Assembly (NCBI RefSeq): GCF_044755465.1 | Contig: NZ_JBIVRB010000022.1 | Coordinates: 1 to 64,000 of the forward strand | Origin: Peterkaempfera sp044755465 | GTDB taxonomy: Bacteria; Actinomycetota; Actinomycetes; Streptomycetales; Streptomycetaceae | Reading direction: 5' to 3' | Length of the DNA stretch: 64,000 nucleotides | The notes under the pieces: generated by a model | Told to the model about the DNA's origin: nothing | Databases searched by the model: none | What the model saw: the letters and a program-made list of their open reading frames with translations, nothing else | Translations under genes and position numbers: made by a program | Shown here: in pieces, positions 1 to 10,900 of the stretch | Position numbering within the stretch: position 1 is the first letter of the stretch | Layout of the letters: each line of letters starts with the position of its first letter

Positions 1-1920
1 GGTGGGGGGTGTGCCGGGGGTGCCTTGGAGGATGTCGATGAGGTTCCAGCCGGTGTGGGTCTGGATGGCGTCGGCGGTGGCGGTGAGGTGTTCGGCGAAG
101 ACGGGTGAGGTGGCGAGGAGGTCGCGGGCCATGCCCTCCCACTGCGAGCCCTGACCCGGGAACACGAACACCGTCCGGCCCTGATCGGTCGCGACACCCC
201 GCACCACATCGGGCGACGGTTCGTCCCGCTCCAGCGCGTCAAGCGCCGCCAGCAGCGTTTCGCGCTCCTCGGCCACCACCACGGCGCGGTGTTCGAGCGT
301 GGCACGGCCCCCGGCCAGCACCCTCGCCACGGCGTCCCGGTCCAGCTCCGGCCGCTCCTCGGCGTACGCCCGCAGCCGCCCGGCCTGCTCCCGCAGCGCC
401 TCCGGGCTCTGCGCGGACAGCAGCCACGGCGTGGTGCCCGCCCGCCCCGCGTCCTCGACCGCTTCCTCCCCGGCCGGACCCGCCTCCGTCGCCGGACCCG
501 CCTGCTCGACCGCAACCGCGTCGGCGGCCACGGTCGCCACGTCCTGCTCCAGGACGACATGCGCGTTGGTACCGCTGATGCCGAAGGACGACACCGCCGA
601 CCGGCGCGGCCGGTCGTGCTCCGGCCACCGGATCTCCTCGGTGAGCAGCCGGACCGCGCCCGCCTCCCAGTCGACGTGCGGCGACGGTTCGTCCACGTGC
701 AGGGTGCGCGGCAGGACGCCGTGCCGCATCGCCTGGACCATCTTGATGATGCCGCCGACCCCGGCCGCCGCCTGGGTGTGCCCGATGTTGGACTTCAGCG
801 AGCCCAGCCAGAGCGGCTGTTCGGCCGGGCGGTCCTGCCCGTAGGTGGCCAGCAGTGCCTGCGCCTCGATCGGGTCGCCCAGCTTCGTACCCGTCCCGTG
901 CGCCTCGACCGCGTCCACCTCGGCGGGGGAGAGCCCGGCGTCGTCCAGCGCCTGGCGGATGACCCGCTGCTGCGCGGGGCCGTTGGGCGCCGACAACTGC
1001 CCGCTCGTACCGTCCTGGTTGACCGCCGTGCCCCGGACGACCGCGAGGACGGGGTGTCCGTTGCGCCGCGCGTCGGACAGCCGCTCCACCAGCAGCAGCC
1101 CGACGCCCTCGCCCCAGCCGGTGCCGTCCGCCGAGGCGGCGAACGCCTTGCAGCGGCCGTCCGGGGAGAGCCCGCGCTGCCGGCTGAACTCCACGAACAG
1201 GCCCGGTGTCGCGATCACCGTCGCCCCGCCCGCCAACGCCAGGTCGCACTCGCCCCGGCGCAGTGACTGCACCGCGAGGTGCAGCGCCACCAGCGACGAC
1301 GAGCACGCCGTGTCGACGGTGACGGCCGGACCTTCGAGGCCGAAGGTGTACGACAGCCGGCCCGAGGCCACCGAGCCCGCGCTGCCGGTGCCGATGTACC
1401 CTTCGAGGCCGTCCGGCGCCCGGCGGATCCGGCCGCCGTAGTCCCCGTACATCACCCCGGCGAACACACCCGTACGCGACCCCCGCAGGGTGCCCGGGTC
1501 GATCCCGGCCCGTTCGAACACCTCCCAGGCGCTCTCCAGCAGCAGCCGCTGCTGCGGATCGATGGCAGTGGCCTCCCGTGGACTGATGCCGAACAGCGCG
1601 GCGTCGAACCGGTCGGCGTCGTGCAGGAAGCCGCCCTCGCGGGTGTAGCTCCTGCCGGTCCGCTCCGGGTCCGGGTCGTAGAGCCCGGCCGTGTCCCAGC
1701 CCCGGTTCTCCGGGAACGGGGAGATCGCGTCGGTGCCCGAGGCGACGACGCGCCACAGCTCCTCGGGGGAGCGCACCCCGCCGGGGTAGCGGCACGCCAT
1801 ACCGACGATCGCGATCGGTTCGTGCCGTTCGGCCTCGACCTCGGTCAGCCGCTGCCGGGTCTGGAGCAGGTCGTTGGTCACGCGCTTGAGGTAGTCGCGG
1901 AGCCGGGCCTCGTTCGTCAT
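1..1920 (-). CDS. Modular type I polyketide synthase, second subunit (3' end beyond window)
   Basis: The frame is open from the ATG at 1918-1920 to the left edge (640 codons). A GAGGAGAG ribosome site lies about 11 nt upstream. Residues 1-33 form a charged helix (MTNEARLRDYLKRV...), the usual N-terminal docking coil that accepts a chain from an upstream PKS subunit. The KS starts at the EPIAIVGMACRYPGG motif, has its nucleophile Cys206 in DTACSSS, and keeps the EAHGTGT and NIGH histidine motifs. An AT domain begins near residue 570 with VFVFPGQGSQWEGM. That opening, unlike the FLFTGQGSQRAG of the neighbouring subunit, is typical of methylmalonyl-CoA ATs. The diagnostic GHS and YASH/HAFH motifs lie outside the window, so specificity is inferred. 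It should carry the module after the triene-forming ones, comparable to AbyB2 of the abyssomicin pathway. Confidence 0.95.
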   Translation of the reverse strand, partial: MTNEARLRDYLKRVTNDLLQTRQRLTEVEAERHEPIAIVGMACRYPGGVRSPEELWRVVASGTDAISPFPENRGWDTAGLYDPDPERTGRSYTREGGFLHDADRFDAALFGISPREATAIDPQQRLLLESAWEVFERAGIDPGTLRGSRTGVFAGVMYGDYGGRIRRAPDGLEGYIGTGSAGSVASGRLSYTFGLEGPAVTVDTACSSSLVALHLAVQSLRRGECDLALAGGATVIATPGLFVEFSRQRGLSPDGRCKAFAASADGTGWGEGVGLLLVERLSDARRNGHPVLAVVRGTAVNQDGTSGQLSAPNGPAQQRVIRQALDDAGLSPAEVDAVEAHGTGTKLGDPIEAQALLATYGQDRPAEQPLWLGSLKSNIGHTQAAAGVGGIIKMVQAMRHGVLPRTLHVDEPSPHVDWEAGAVRLLTEEIRWPEHDRPRRSAVSSFGISGTNAHVVLEQDVATVAADAVAVEQAGPATEAGPAGEEAVEDAGRAGTTPWLLSAQSPEALREQAGRLRAYAEERPELDRDAVARVLAGGRATLEHRAVVVAEERETLLAALDALERDEPSPDVVRGVATDQGRTVFVFPGQGSQWEGMARDLLATSPVFAEHLTATADAIQTHTGWNLIDILQGTPGTPPT

Positions 1921-1981
1921 GCGACGTCAACTCTCCTCATGTGCAGGGTGATGGGGGACGCGGGCGGTCGGGCCGCTGGGA

Positions 1982-4900
1982 TCAGTTGTCGTCCAGCTGT
2001 CCGTCGATCAGCTCGAACAGCTCCTCGTCGGTGACCTCGTCCAACCGCGCCGCGGCGGCCGGGGCGTCGTCGCCCGTGGCCGCCCCCGTGGGGGCGAGCC
2101 GGGCGAGCACGGACGCCAGCCGGGCGGCGACCTGCTCGCGCGCCTGGGCGTCGAGCGCGGCGCCGTCGACGATCGCGGCCAGTTCGTCGAGCCGGGACAG
2201 TGCCGACGCCGCCTCGCCCGGCAGCAGCCTCGCCAGCTCGCCGTGGAGGTGCGCGGCCAGGGCGGCGGCCGTCGGCTGGTCGAAGAGCAGGGTGGTCGGC
2301 AGCCGCAGCCCGGTCTCCGCGCCGAGCCGGTTGCGCAGCTCGACGGCGGTCAGCGAGTCGAAACCGAGGTCGAGCAGGCCCCGGTCGGTCGGCACCGGGC
2401 GGTTCGGCGGATGCCCCAGCACCTCGGCGATCGTCGCCCGTACCAGGTCGAGGGCGATCCGCGGCCGCTCCGCCTCGGCGGCCTCGGAGAGCTTGCGCAC
2501 CCACGCGGGAGTGCCGTCGGCCGCCGCGCCCCGGTCCTGCCGCGCCGCGTCCCGCGCCGGACGCGCGGCCACGGACGGCGGCACCAGGCCCCGCAGCAGC
2601 GGCGGGACCCGGTCGGGGTCACCGAGCCGCCGCAGCGCCGAGGTGTCCAGCCGGGCGGGCACCGCCGTGGCCAGGCCGGAGGCCAGCGCCGCGTCGAAGA
2701 GGGCAAGGCCCTCGTCGGCGGTGAGCGGGGCGATACCGGTACGGGCGATCCTGGCCAGATCCGCAGCGCTCAGCCCGCCGCCCAGGCCGCCGTCCTGCTC
2801 CCACAGCCCCCAGGCGAGCGAGGTCGCGGGCAGCCCCAGAGCCTGCCGGTGCTGGGCCAGCGCGTCCAACTCGGCGTTCGCGGCGGCGTAGTTGGCCTGG
2901 CCGGCGTTGCCGATGACCCCCGCGACGGAGGAGAAGAGGACGAAGGCGTCCAGCTCCAGGTCCTTGGTCAGCTCGTGCAGCAGCCGGGCCGCTTCGGCCT
3001 TCGGCCGCAGCACCCGCGCGAACGACTCCTCCGTAAGCGCCTCCAGGGTCGCGTCGGCGGTCACCCCCGCCGCGTGCACCACCGCGCTGAGCGGGTGCGC
3101 CGGCGGCAGGCCGGCCAGCAGCTCGGACAGCGCGCGGGCGTCGGCGGTGTCGCAGGCGGCGAGGGTGGCCTCCGCGCCCAGCTCGCGCAGCCGGGCGAGG
3201 AGTTCCGCCGCGCCCGGTGCCTCGGGGCCCCGACGGCTGGTCAGCAGCAGCCGCCGCGCGCCGTGGTGGGTGACGAGCCGTTCGCTGATCAGCCTGCCGA
3301 GTGCCCCGGTGGCGCCGGTCACCAGCACGGTGCCGCGCGCCAGGGCCTGCGGCGCTGCGGCCGGCTCCGCCGGGACGGCGGCGCGGACGAGCCGGGGGAC
3401 CAGCACGCGGCCCGCCCGCAGCGCCAGTTGCGGTTCCCCGGTGGCGAGCGCCGCGCCCAGGGCTTGCCGCGATGCCTCCTCCCCGTCGGTGTCGACCAGG
3501 ACGAACCGGCCGGGGTGCTCGGTCTGCGCCGTGCGCGTCAGCCCCCACAGCGCGGCCTGGCCGAGGCCGGGCACGGGCTCGCCCGCGCGGACGGCCGTGG
3601 CCCGCCTGGTGGTGATCACCAGCCGGGACCCGGCCAGGCGTTCGTCCGCCAGCCAGCCGAGCAGCGTACGCAGCGTCCCGTGCGGCGAGGCGGGCTCCTC
3701 GGCGGTCAGCAGGGCGTCGCCGGTGAAGGCGCCGTCGGCGTCGGCGGCCCGCGCCGCCTCGGCGGAGGAGACCGGGGCCGGGGTCCGCTCCGTCGGAGCG
3801 GCGGACGCGTCGGGCCGCTCCGGCTCCACCCAGTCCACCCGGTACAGCCCGTTCGCCGTCCGCCGGGCCGCGACCAGCAGGGCCGGGTCCGCGTCCCGCA
3901 CGGTCAGCCGGTCCACGGCGAACACCGGCGCCCCGGCCTCGTCCGTCAGCAGCAGCCCGGTGCCGCTCGGGCCGCCCGGCGTCAGCCGGACCCGCAGGGA
4001 GCGCGCGCCGGTCGTGAGCAGCCGCACCCCGGTCCAGGAGAACGGCACCGGCAGCCCGCCCGAGCCGTCCGCCCCCGCCGCCAGGGCCAGCGGGTGCAGC
4101 GCGGAATCCAGCAGGGCCGGATGCAGGGCGAAACCGGAGCCGTCCGCGCCCGGCGAGGCGGGCAGCGCGACCTCGGCGGACCAGCTGCCGTCCCCGTGCC
4201 GCCAGGCGGCCCGCAGCCCCTGGAAGAGCGGACCGTACCCGTAACCGAGCCCCGCCAGGTCCTGGTACGCCCGCTCCAGCCCGACGGGGACGCCACCGGC
4301 GGGCGGCCAGGGACCCGCCGCGGCCTGCGGCGCCCCGGGCGGGTCCGCCGCCAGCGTCCCGGCGGCGTGCAGCGTCCACGGTCCCGCCGCGCCGTCGTCG
4401 TCCGCCCGCCCGTGCACCGCGACCGTCCGGCGCCCGTCCGGGCCCTCGGCGCCGACCGCGAGCTGGAGCTGTACGGACCCCTCGTCGGGGATGAGCACCG
4501 GCGCGCTCAGCGTCAGCTCCTCCACCACCGGGGAGCCGGCCTGCCGGCCCGCGTGCAGGGCGGCTTCGAGCAGCGCGGTGCCGGGCAGGACCACCGCCCC
4601 GAGCACGCAGTGCCCGGCCAGCCAGGGGTGCGAGCGCAGCGAGAGCCGGGCGGTGTGCAGCGTGCCGCCGCCCCCGGCCAGCTCCACGGCCGCGCCGAGC
4701 AGCGGGTGGTGCGTCCCCGCGCCGGTATCCGCGCCGTCGGCGGGGCGCGCCGGGACGTCCAGCCAGTACCGCTCCCGCTGGAAGGGGTACGTCGGCAGGT
4801 CCGCCCGCCGGCCGCCGAGGCCCGCCGTGTACGTGTGCCAGTCGACGGCGCCGCCGGCCGTGTGCAGCGCGCCGAGGGCCTCCGGCAGTGAGCGGACCTC

Positions 4901-7900
4901 CGGGCGGTCCCGCCGGAGCAGCGGCAGCAGCACCGCGCCGTCCGGCAGCGAGTCGGCCGCCGCCGTGCTGAGCACGGCGTCCGGACCCAGCTCCAGGTAG
5001 GCGCCGATCCCGCTGTCCCGCAGCGCCAGGACACCGTCGGCGAACCGGACGGTGTTGCGGGCGTGCGAGGTCCAGTACTCCGGCGCGGCCAGCTCGTCGG
5101 GCCCGGCCACGCGGCCGGTGAGGTCGGAGATGACCGGGATGTCCGGCGTACGGAACGTCAGCCCCGCCACCACCGCGCGGAACCGCGCCAGCATGGGGTC
5201 CATCAGCGGCGAGTGGAAGGCGTGGCTGACCGACAGCCGCCGCGTCCTGGCCCCCGACTCCCGGGCCCGCCGCTCCACCTCGTCCACCGCGTCCGCCGCG
5301 CCGGACAGCACCGCGGCCCGGGGGCCGTTGAGCGCCGCGAGGGACACCCGGTCGCCCAGCCCGGTCAGCAGCTCCGCCGCCGCCCGCTCGTCCACTGCGA
5401 CGGCGAGCATGGCGCCGCCGGGCGGCAGGTCCTGCATCAGGCGTCCGCGCGCCGTCACCAGGGCGGCGGCGTCGGCCAGCGAGAGCACCCCGGCCGCGTG
5501 GGCGGCCGCCACGGCGCCCACGGAGTGGCCCAGCACGGCGTCCGGGCGCACCCCGAAGTGCTCCAGCAGCCGGAAGAGGGCGGTCTCCAGCGCGAAGAGC
5601 GCGGGCTGGGTGTAGCCGGTGCGGTCCAGCAGCGCCGCCGCCGCAGACCCCTCCTCGGCGAAGGCGATGTCACGCAGCGGCCGGTCGAGGTGCGGGTCGA
5701 GGGCCGCGCACACCTCGTCGAACGCGGCTGCGAACACCCCGTACGTCGCGTGGAGTGCCCGGCCCGCTCCGGCGCGCTGGCTGCCCTGGCCGGTGAAGAG
5801 GAACGCCGTACGCAGCGCCGCCGGTACGGCCGCACCGGAGTGCGCGATCCCGCTGCGGCGCACCTCCCCGGCGCCGCCGGTGGCCAGCGCGGCGAGCGCG
5901 GCCAGGGCCTGCGCCCGGTCGGCGGCGACGAAGGACGCGCGGTGTTCGAAGGCGCTGCGGGTGGCCAGCGTCCGGGTGGCGTCGGCCAGGGCCGCCGCCG
6001 GGTGCCGCTCCAGGAAGTCCGCGATCCGCCCCGCGCGGGCCCGCAGCGCTTCCGCCGTGTGCCCGGAGAGCAGCCACGGCGTGTCCGGGGCGTCCGGCGG
6101 CGAGGCGGGCGCGGGCTCCGGCTCGGGCTCGGGCTCGGGCTCGGGCCGCTCCAGGATGACGTGGGCGTTGGTGCCGCTGATGCCGAAGGACGACACGGCC
6201 GCCCGGCGGGGCCCCGGCCGGTCGGGCCAGGGCGTCTCCTCGGTGAGCAGCGCCACGCCCCCCGCCGACCAGTCGACATGCGGGGTCGGCTCGTCGATGT
6301 GCAGGCTCCTGGGCAGCAGCCCGTGCCGCATGGCCAGCACCGTCTTGATCACACCGGCGGCGCCGGCGGCGGCCTGGGTGTGCCCGATGTTGGACTTCAC
6401 CGAGCCCAGCAGCAGCGGCCGGTCGGCGGGCCGGTCCTGGCCGTAGACGGCCAGCAGCGCCTGCGCCTCGATCGGGTCGCCCAGCCTGGTACCGGTGCCG
6501 TGCGCCTCCACGGCGTCCACCTCGGCGGCCGTCAGCCCCGCCTGCTCCAGCGCCTGCCGGATGACGCGCTGCTGGGACGGGCCGCTCGGGGCGGTCAGCC
6601 CGTTGCTGGCACCGTCCTGGTTGACCGCCGAGCCGCGCAGCAGCGCCAGCACCTCGTGCCCGTTGCGGCGGGCGTCGGAGAGCCGTTCCACCAGCAGCAG
6701 CCCCGCGCCCTCGCTCCAGCCCGTCCCGTCGGCGGCCGCCGCGAACGGCTTGCAGCGGCCGTCGGGGGAGAGCCCGCGCTGCCGGCTGAACTCGACGAAC
6801 GTCGCCGGGCTCGCCATCACCGTCACCCCGCCCGCGAGCGCCAGATCGCATTCGCCCTGCCGCAGCGCCTGCGCCGCCAGGTGCAGCGCGACCAGCGACG
6901 ACGAGCACGCCGTGTCGACGGTCACCGCCGGGCCCTCCAGCCCGAAGGTGTACGCGATCCGGCCCGAGGCCACACTGCCGGCGCTGCCGCTGACGAGATA
7001 GCCCTCGACCTCGCCGGGCGGGTGGGCGCCCTGGTGGAGCCGGGCGCCGTAGTCGTTGTACATCACCCCGGCGAAGACACCGGTGCGCGAGCCGCGCAGG
7101 GCCGCCGGGTCGATGCCCGCGCGTTCGAACGCCTCCCAGGCCGTCTCCAGCAGCAGCCGCTGCTGCGGGTCGGTGGTGAGCGCCTCCCGGGGGCTCATCC
7201 CGAAGAACTCCGGGTCGAACTCGGCGGCGCCGTGCAGGAAGCCGCCCTCCCGGGTGTACGACGTCCCGGGGCGGGACGCGCTCGGGTCGTACAGGGCCGC
7301 CAGGTCCCAGCCCCGGTCGGCGGGGAAGCCGGACACGGCGTCGGTGCCGGACACGACCAGCTCCCACAGCTCCTCCGGCGAGGCCACCCCGCCGGGGAAC
7401 CGGCAGGCCATCGCCACCACGGCGATCGGATCGCCGTCGACGGCCGCCACCGCGCGGGGCCCGGCGGCCGGCCGGTCCGCCACGGCGCCCAGCAGTTCGG
7501 TACGCAGCCGGGCGGCCAGCGCGACGGGCGTCGGGTGGTCGAAGACCAGGGTGGTCGGCAGCCGCAGCCCGGTGGCCGCGCCGAGGCGGTTGCGCAGGTC
7601 GACGGCGGCGAGCGAGTCGAAGCCGAGGTCGGTGAAGGCCCGGCCGTCCGGGACGGCGCCCGGGTCGCTGTGGCCGAGCACGGTCGCCGCCGCGCCCCGG
7701 ACCAGGTCCAGCAGTTCCCGCGCGGCCTGGTCCGGCGGCAGCTCGGCCAGCCGCGCGGCCAGCCCGCCGTCCGGCGCCGAACCGGCCGCCGGGGCGGCGA
7801 GCGCGGCCCGGCGCGGCGCACTGCGGACCAGGGAGCGCAGCGGCGCGGGCACGGTGGTGCCCGGCGCGCCCAGCGCCTCGGTGGTGAAGCGCGACGCCAC

Positions 7901-10900
7901 CAGCAGCGGATCGTCGCAGCCGAGCGCCGCGTCGAACAGGGCCAGGGCGCTGTCCGAGGGCAGCGGGGCGATGCCGGACCGCGCGAGCCGGGCCAGGTCG
8001 GCCGGCCGCAGCCGGGCCCCCATGCCGTCCGGCTGCGCCCACAGCCCCCAGGCGAGGGAGGTGGCGGGCAGCCCGCGGGCGTGCCGGTACTGCGCCAGGG
8101 CGTCCAGAGAGGCGTTGGCGGCCGCGTAGTTGCCCTGCCCGGCGGTGCCGGTGAGTCCGGTGACGGACGAGAAGAGGACGAAGGCGGCCGGTTCCAGGCC
8201 GAGTTCAAGGGTGAGCTCGTGCAGCAGCAGGGCCGCGTCGGCCTTGGGGCGGAGCACCGTGTCCAGCCGCTCCGGCGTCAGATCGGCGAGCACACCGTCG
8301 TCCAGCACGCCCGCCGCGTGGAAGACCCCGGTGAGCGGGTGGGCCTCGGGGATCGCGGTGAGCAGCCGGGTGAGGGCGGCCCGGTCCGCCGTGTCGCAGG
8401 CGGTGAGGACGGCGTCCGCGCCGAGCGCCCGCAGCCGGGCCAGCAGGGCGTCCGCGCCCGGCGCGGCGGGACCGCTGCGGCTGGTCAGCAGCAGGCGGCG
8501 TACCCCGTGGCGGGTGACCAGCCGCTCCGCGATCAGCGCGCCGAGCGCTCCGGTGGCGCCGGTCAGCAGCACCGTCCCGGCGCCGTCGAACCGGTCGGCG
8601 CCGGTCGGCGCCACCGCCGGTCGCGGTGTGAGCCGTGGCACCAGCACCCGCCCCTGCCGCAGGGCCAGCTGCGGCTCCCCGGTGGCGAGCGCGGCTGCCA
8701 GCGCGGCGGACGACGCTTCGCTGTCGTCGGTGTCCAGCAGTACGAAGGCACCGGGGTGCTCGGACTGCGCCGTCCGCAGCAGTCCCCAGACACCGGCGGC
8801 GGTCAGGCCCGCCACCGGGTCGCCCGCCGTCGCCGCCAGGGCCTCGCGGGTGACGACGGCCAGCCGGGCCCCGGCGGAACGCTCCCGCGCGAGCCAGTCC
8901 TGCACCAGCGCCAGGGCCCGGTGGGCCGCCTCGGCGGCCGTGGCAGAAGCGTCGATCCGGACCAGCTCGGTCGCCCCGCCGTCCTCGCCGGCCCCGGCGT
9001 CGGTGGCCGCCACCGGGGTCCACTCCACCCCGTACAGCGGCTCGCCGCCGACGGCCGGGGCCGCGACCAGCGCCTCGGCCGGGACGGGCCGCAGCGCCAC
9101 CGACTCGACGGAGGCGACGAGGCCGCCCGCCGGATCGGTGAGGATCAGCGACACTTCGCCACCGGTCGCCCCGGCCACCGGTTCCAGCCGGAGCCGCAGC
9201 GTGTCGGCGCCGGTGGCGTGCAGCCGGACCCCCGCCCAGGAGAACGGGAGGCGCAGCGCGCCGTCCGCAGCGCGCAGCGGAAGCAGATGCAGCGCCGAGT
9301 CGAGCAGCGCCGGGTGCACCGTGAAGTCGCGTGCGCTGGGCCGCAGCTCCTCGGAGAGGGCCACGTCCGCGAAGAGGGTGTCGCCCCGCTGCCACGCCGC
9401 GCGCAGATTGCGGAAGGCAGGCCCGTACCCGTAACCCAGCGCGGCCAGCCGGCGGTAGACGTCCTCGGCATCGGTGCGCACCGCCCCCGCCGGCGGCCAC
9501 ACCGCGTCCGGCACCGGCGCGCCGGCCCGCTCCGGGGCCAGCCACCCGGCGGCGTACCGGGCCCAGGGCGAGCCGGTCGCCGGCCGGGCGTGGACGGCGA
9601 AGGGCCGCCGCCCGTCGGGATCGGGCGCCCCCACGGTGAGCTGGAGCGGCACGGTGGCGTCCGCCGGCAGGACGAGCGGGGCCTCCAGGGTCAGTTCGTC
9701 CACCACCGGGCTCCCGGCCCGCTCGCCCGCCCGCAGGGCCAGTTCGACGAAGAGGGCGCCCGGTACGAGCGGCGCCGCGCCCATGGTGTGGTCCGCGAGC
9801 CAGGGCAGCGGGCCGGTGCCGACCGCGCCCGCGAAGAGCAGCCCGCCGTGCTCGGCCAGCTCGACCGGCGTGCCCAGCAGCGCCCCGCCGGAGCCGCCCG
9901 CCGCGGCGTCCAGCCAGTACCGGGTCCGCTGGAAGGCGTAGGTCGGCAGATCGGCCCGGTGCTCGCCGTCGGCCCGGTCCCGGCGGCCACGCAGTACGGC
10001 GAGCAGGTCGACGGGGGCGCCCTGGGTGTGGGCGGCCGCCAGGGCGGTGAGGTACGTCCGCTCCTCGTCCTGCCGCGCCCGCAGCACGGGCACCGCGCCG
10101 GGAGCCAGCGCGGCGAGGACCGCGTCCGGACCGATCTCCAGCCAGGTGGTGACCCCCTCGGCCGTCAGCGTCAGCACGGCGTCGTGGAAGCGGACCGTCT
10201 CCCGGATCGCCCGGGTCCAGTGCTCGGGCGAGGTGACGTCACCGGTCGTGACCACCGGGATGCGCGGCGCGCGGAAGTCCAGCGGGCCGGCGATCCGGCG
10301 GAACTCGTCCAGCACCGCATCCATGTGGGACGAGTGGAAGGCATGGCTGACGGTCAGCCGGCGGATGCGGCTGCCCCGCGCGGCGAACCGGTCGGCGAGG
10401 GCGCCGGTCGGCCCGGCGTCCCCCGCGAGGACGACGGACGAGGGCCCGTTGACGGCCGCGAGGCTGACGCCGTCGGTGAGCAGCGGCAGGACGTCGGCCT
10501 CCGCGGCCTCGACGGCGATCATCACGCCGCCGGGCCGGGCCGCGCCCATCAGCCGCGCCCGGGAGGTGACCAGCAGTGCCGCGTCCGCCAGGGAGAGCAC
10601 CCCGGCCGCGTGCGCGGCGGCGAGTTCACCGATGGAGTGCCCGGCCACGTAGTCGGGGGTGACGCCGTGGTGCCGCAGCAGCCGGAAGAGCGCGGTCTCG
10701 ACCGCGAACAGCGCGGGCTGGGTGTAGCGGGTCTCGGCCAGCAGCGCGGCTTCGGGGCTGCCCTCCGCGGCGAAGACCACCTCGCGCAGCGGCCGGTCGA
10801 GATACGGGTCGAGCGCCGCGCACACCTCGTCGAAGGCCGCCGCGAACTCCGGGTGCGCCGCGTACAGTCCACGGCCCATCCCGGCCCGCTGGCTGCCCTG

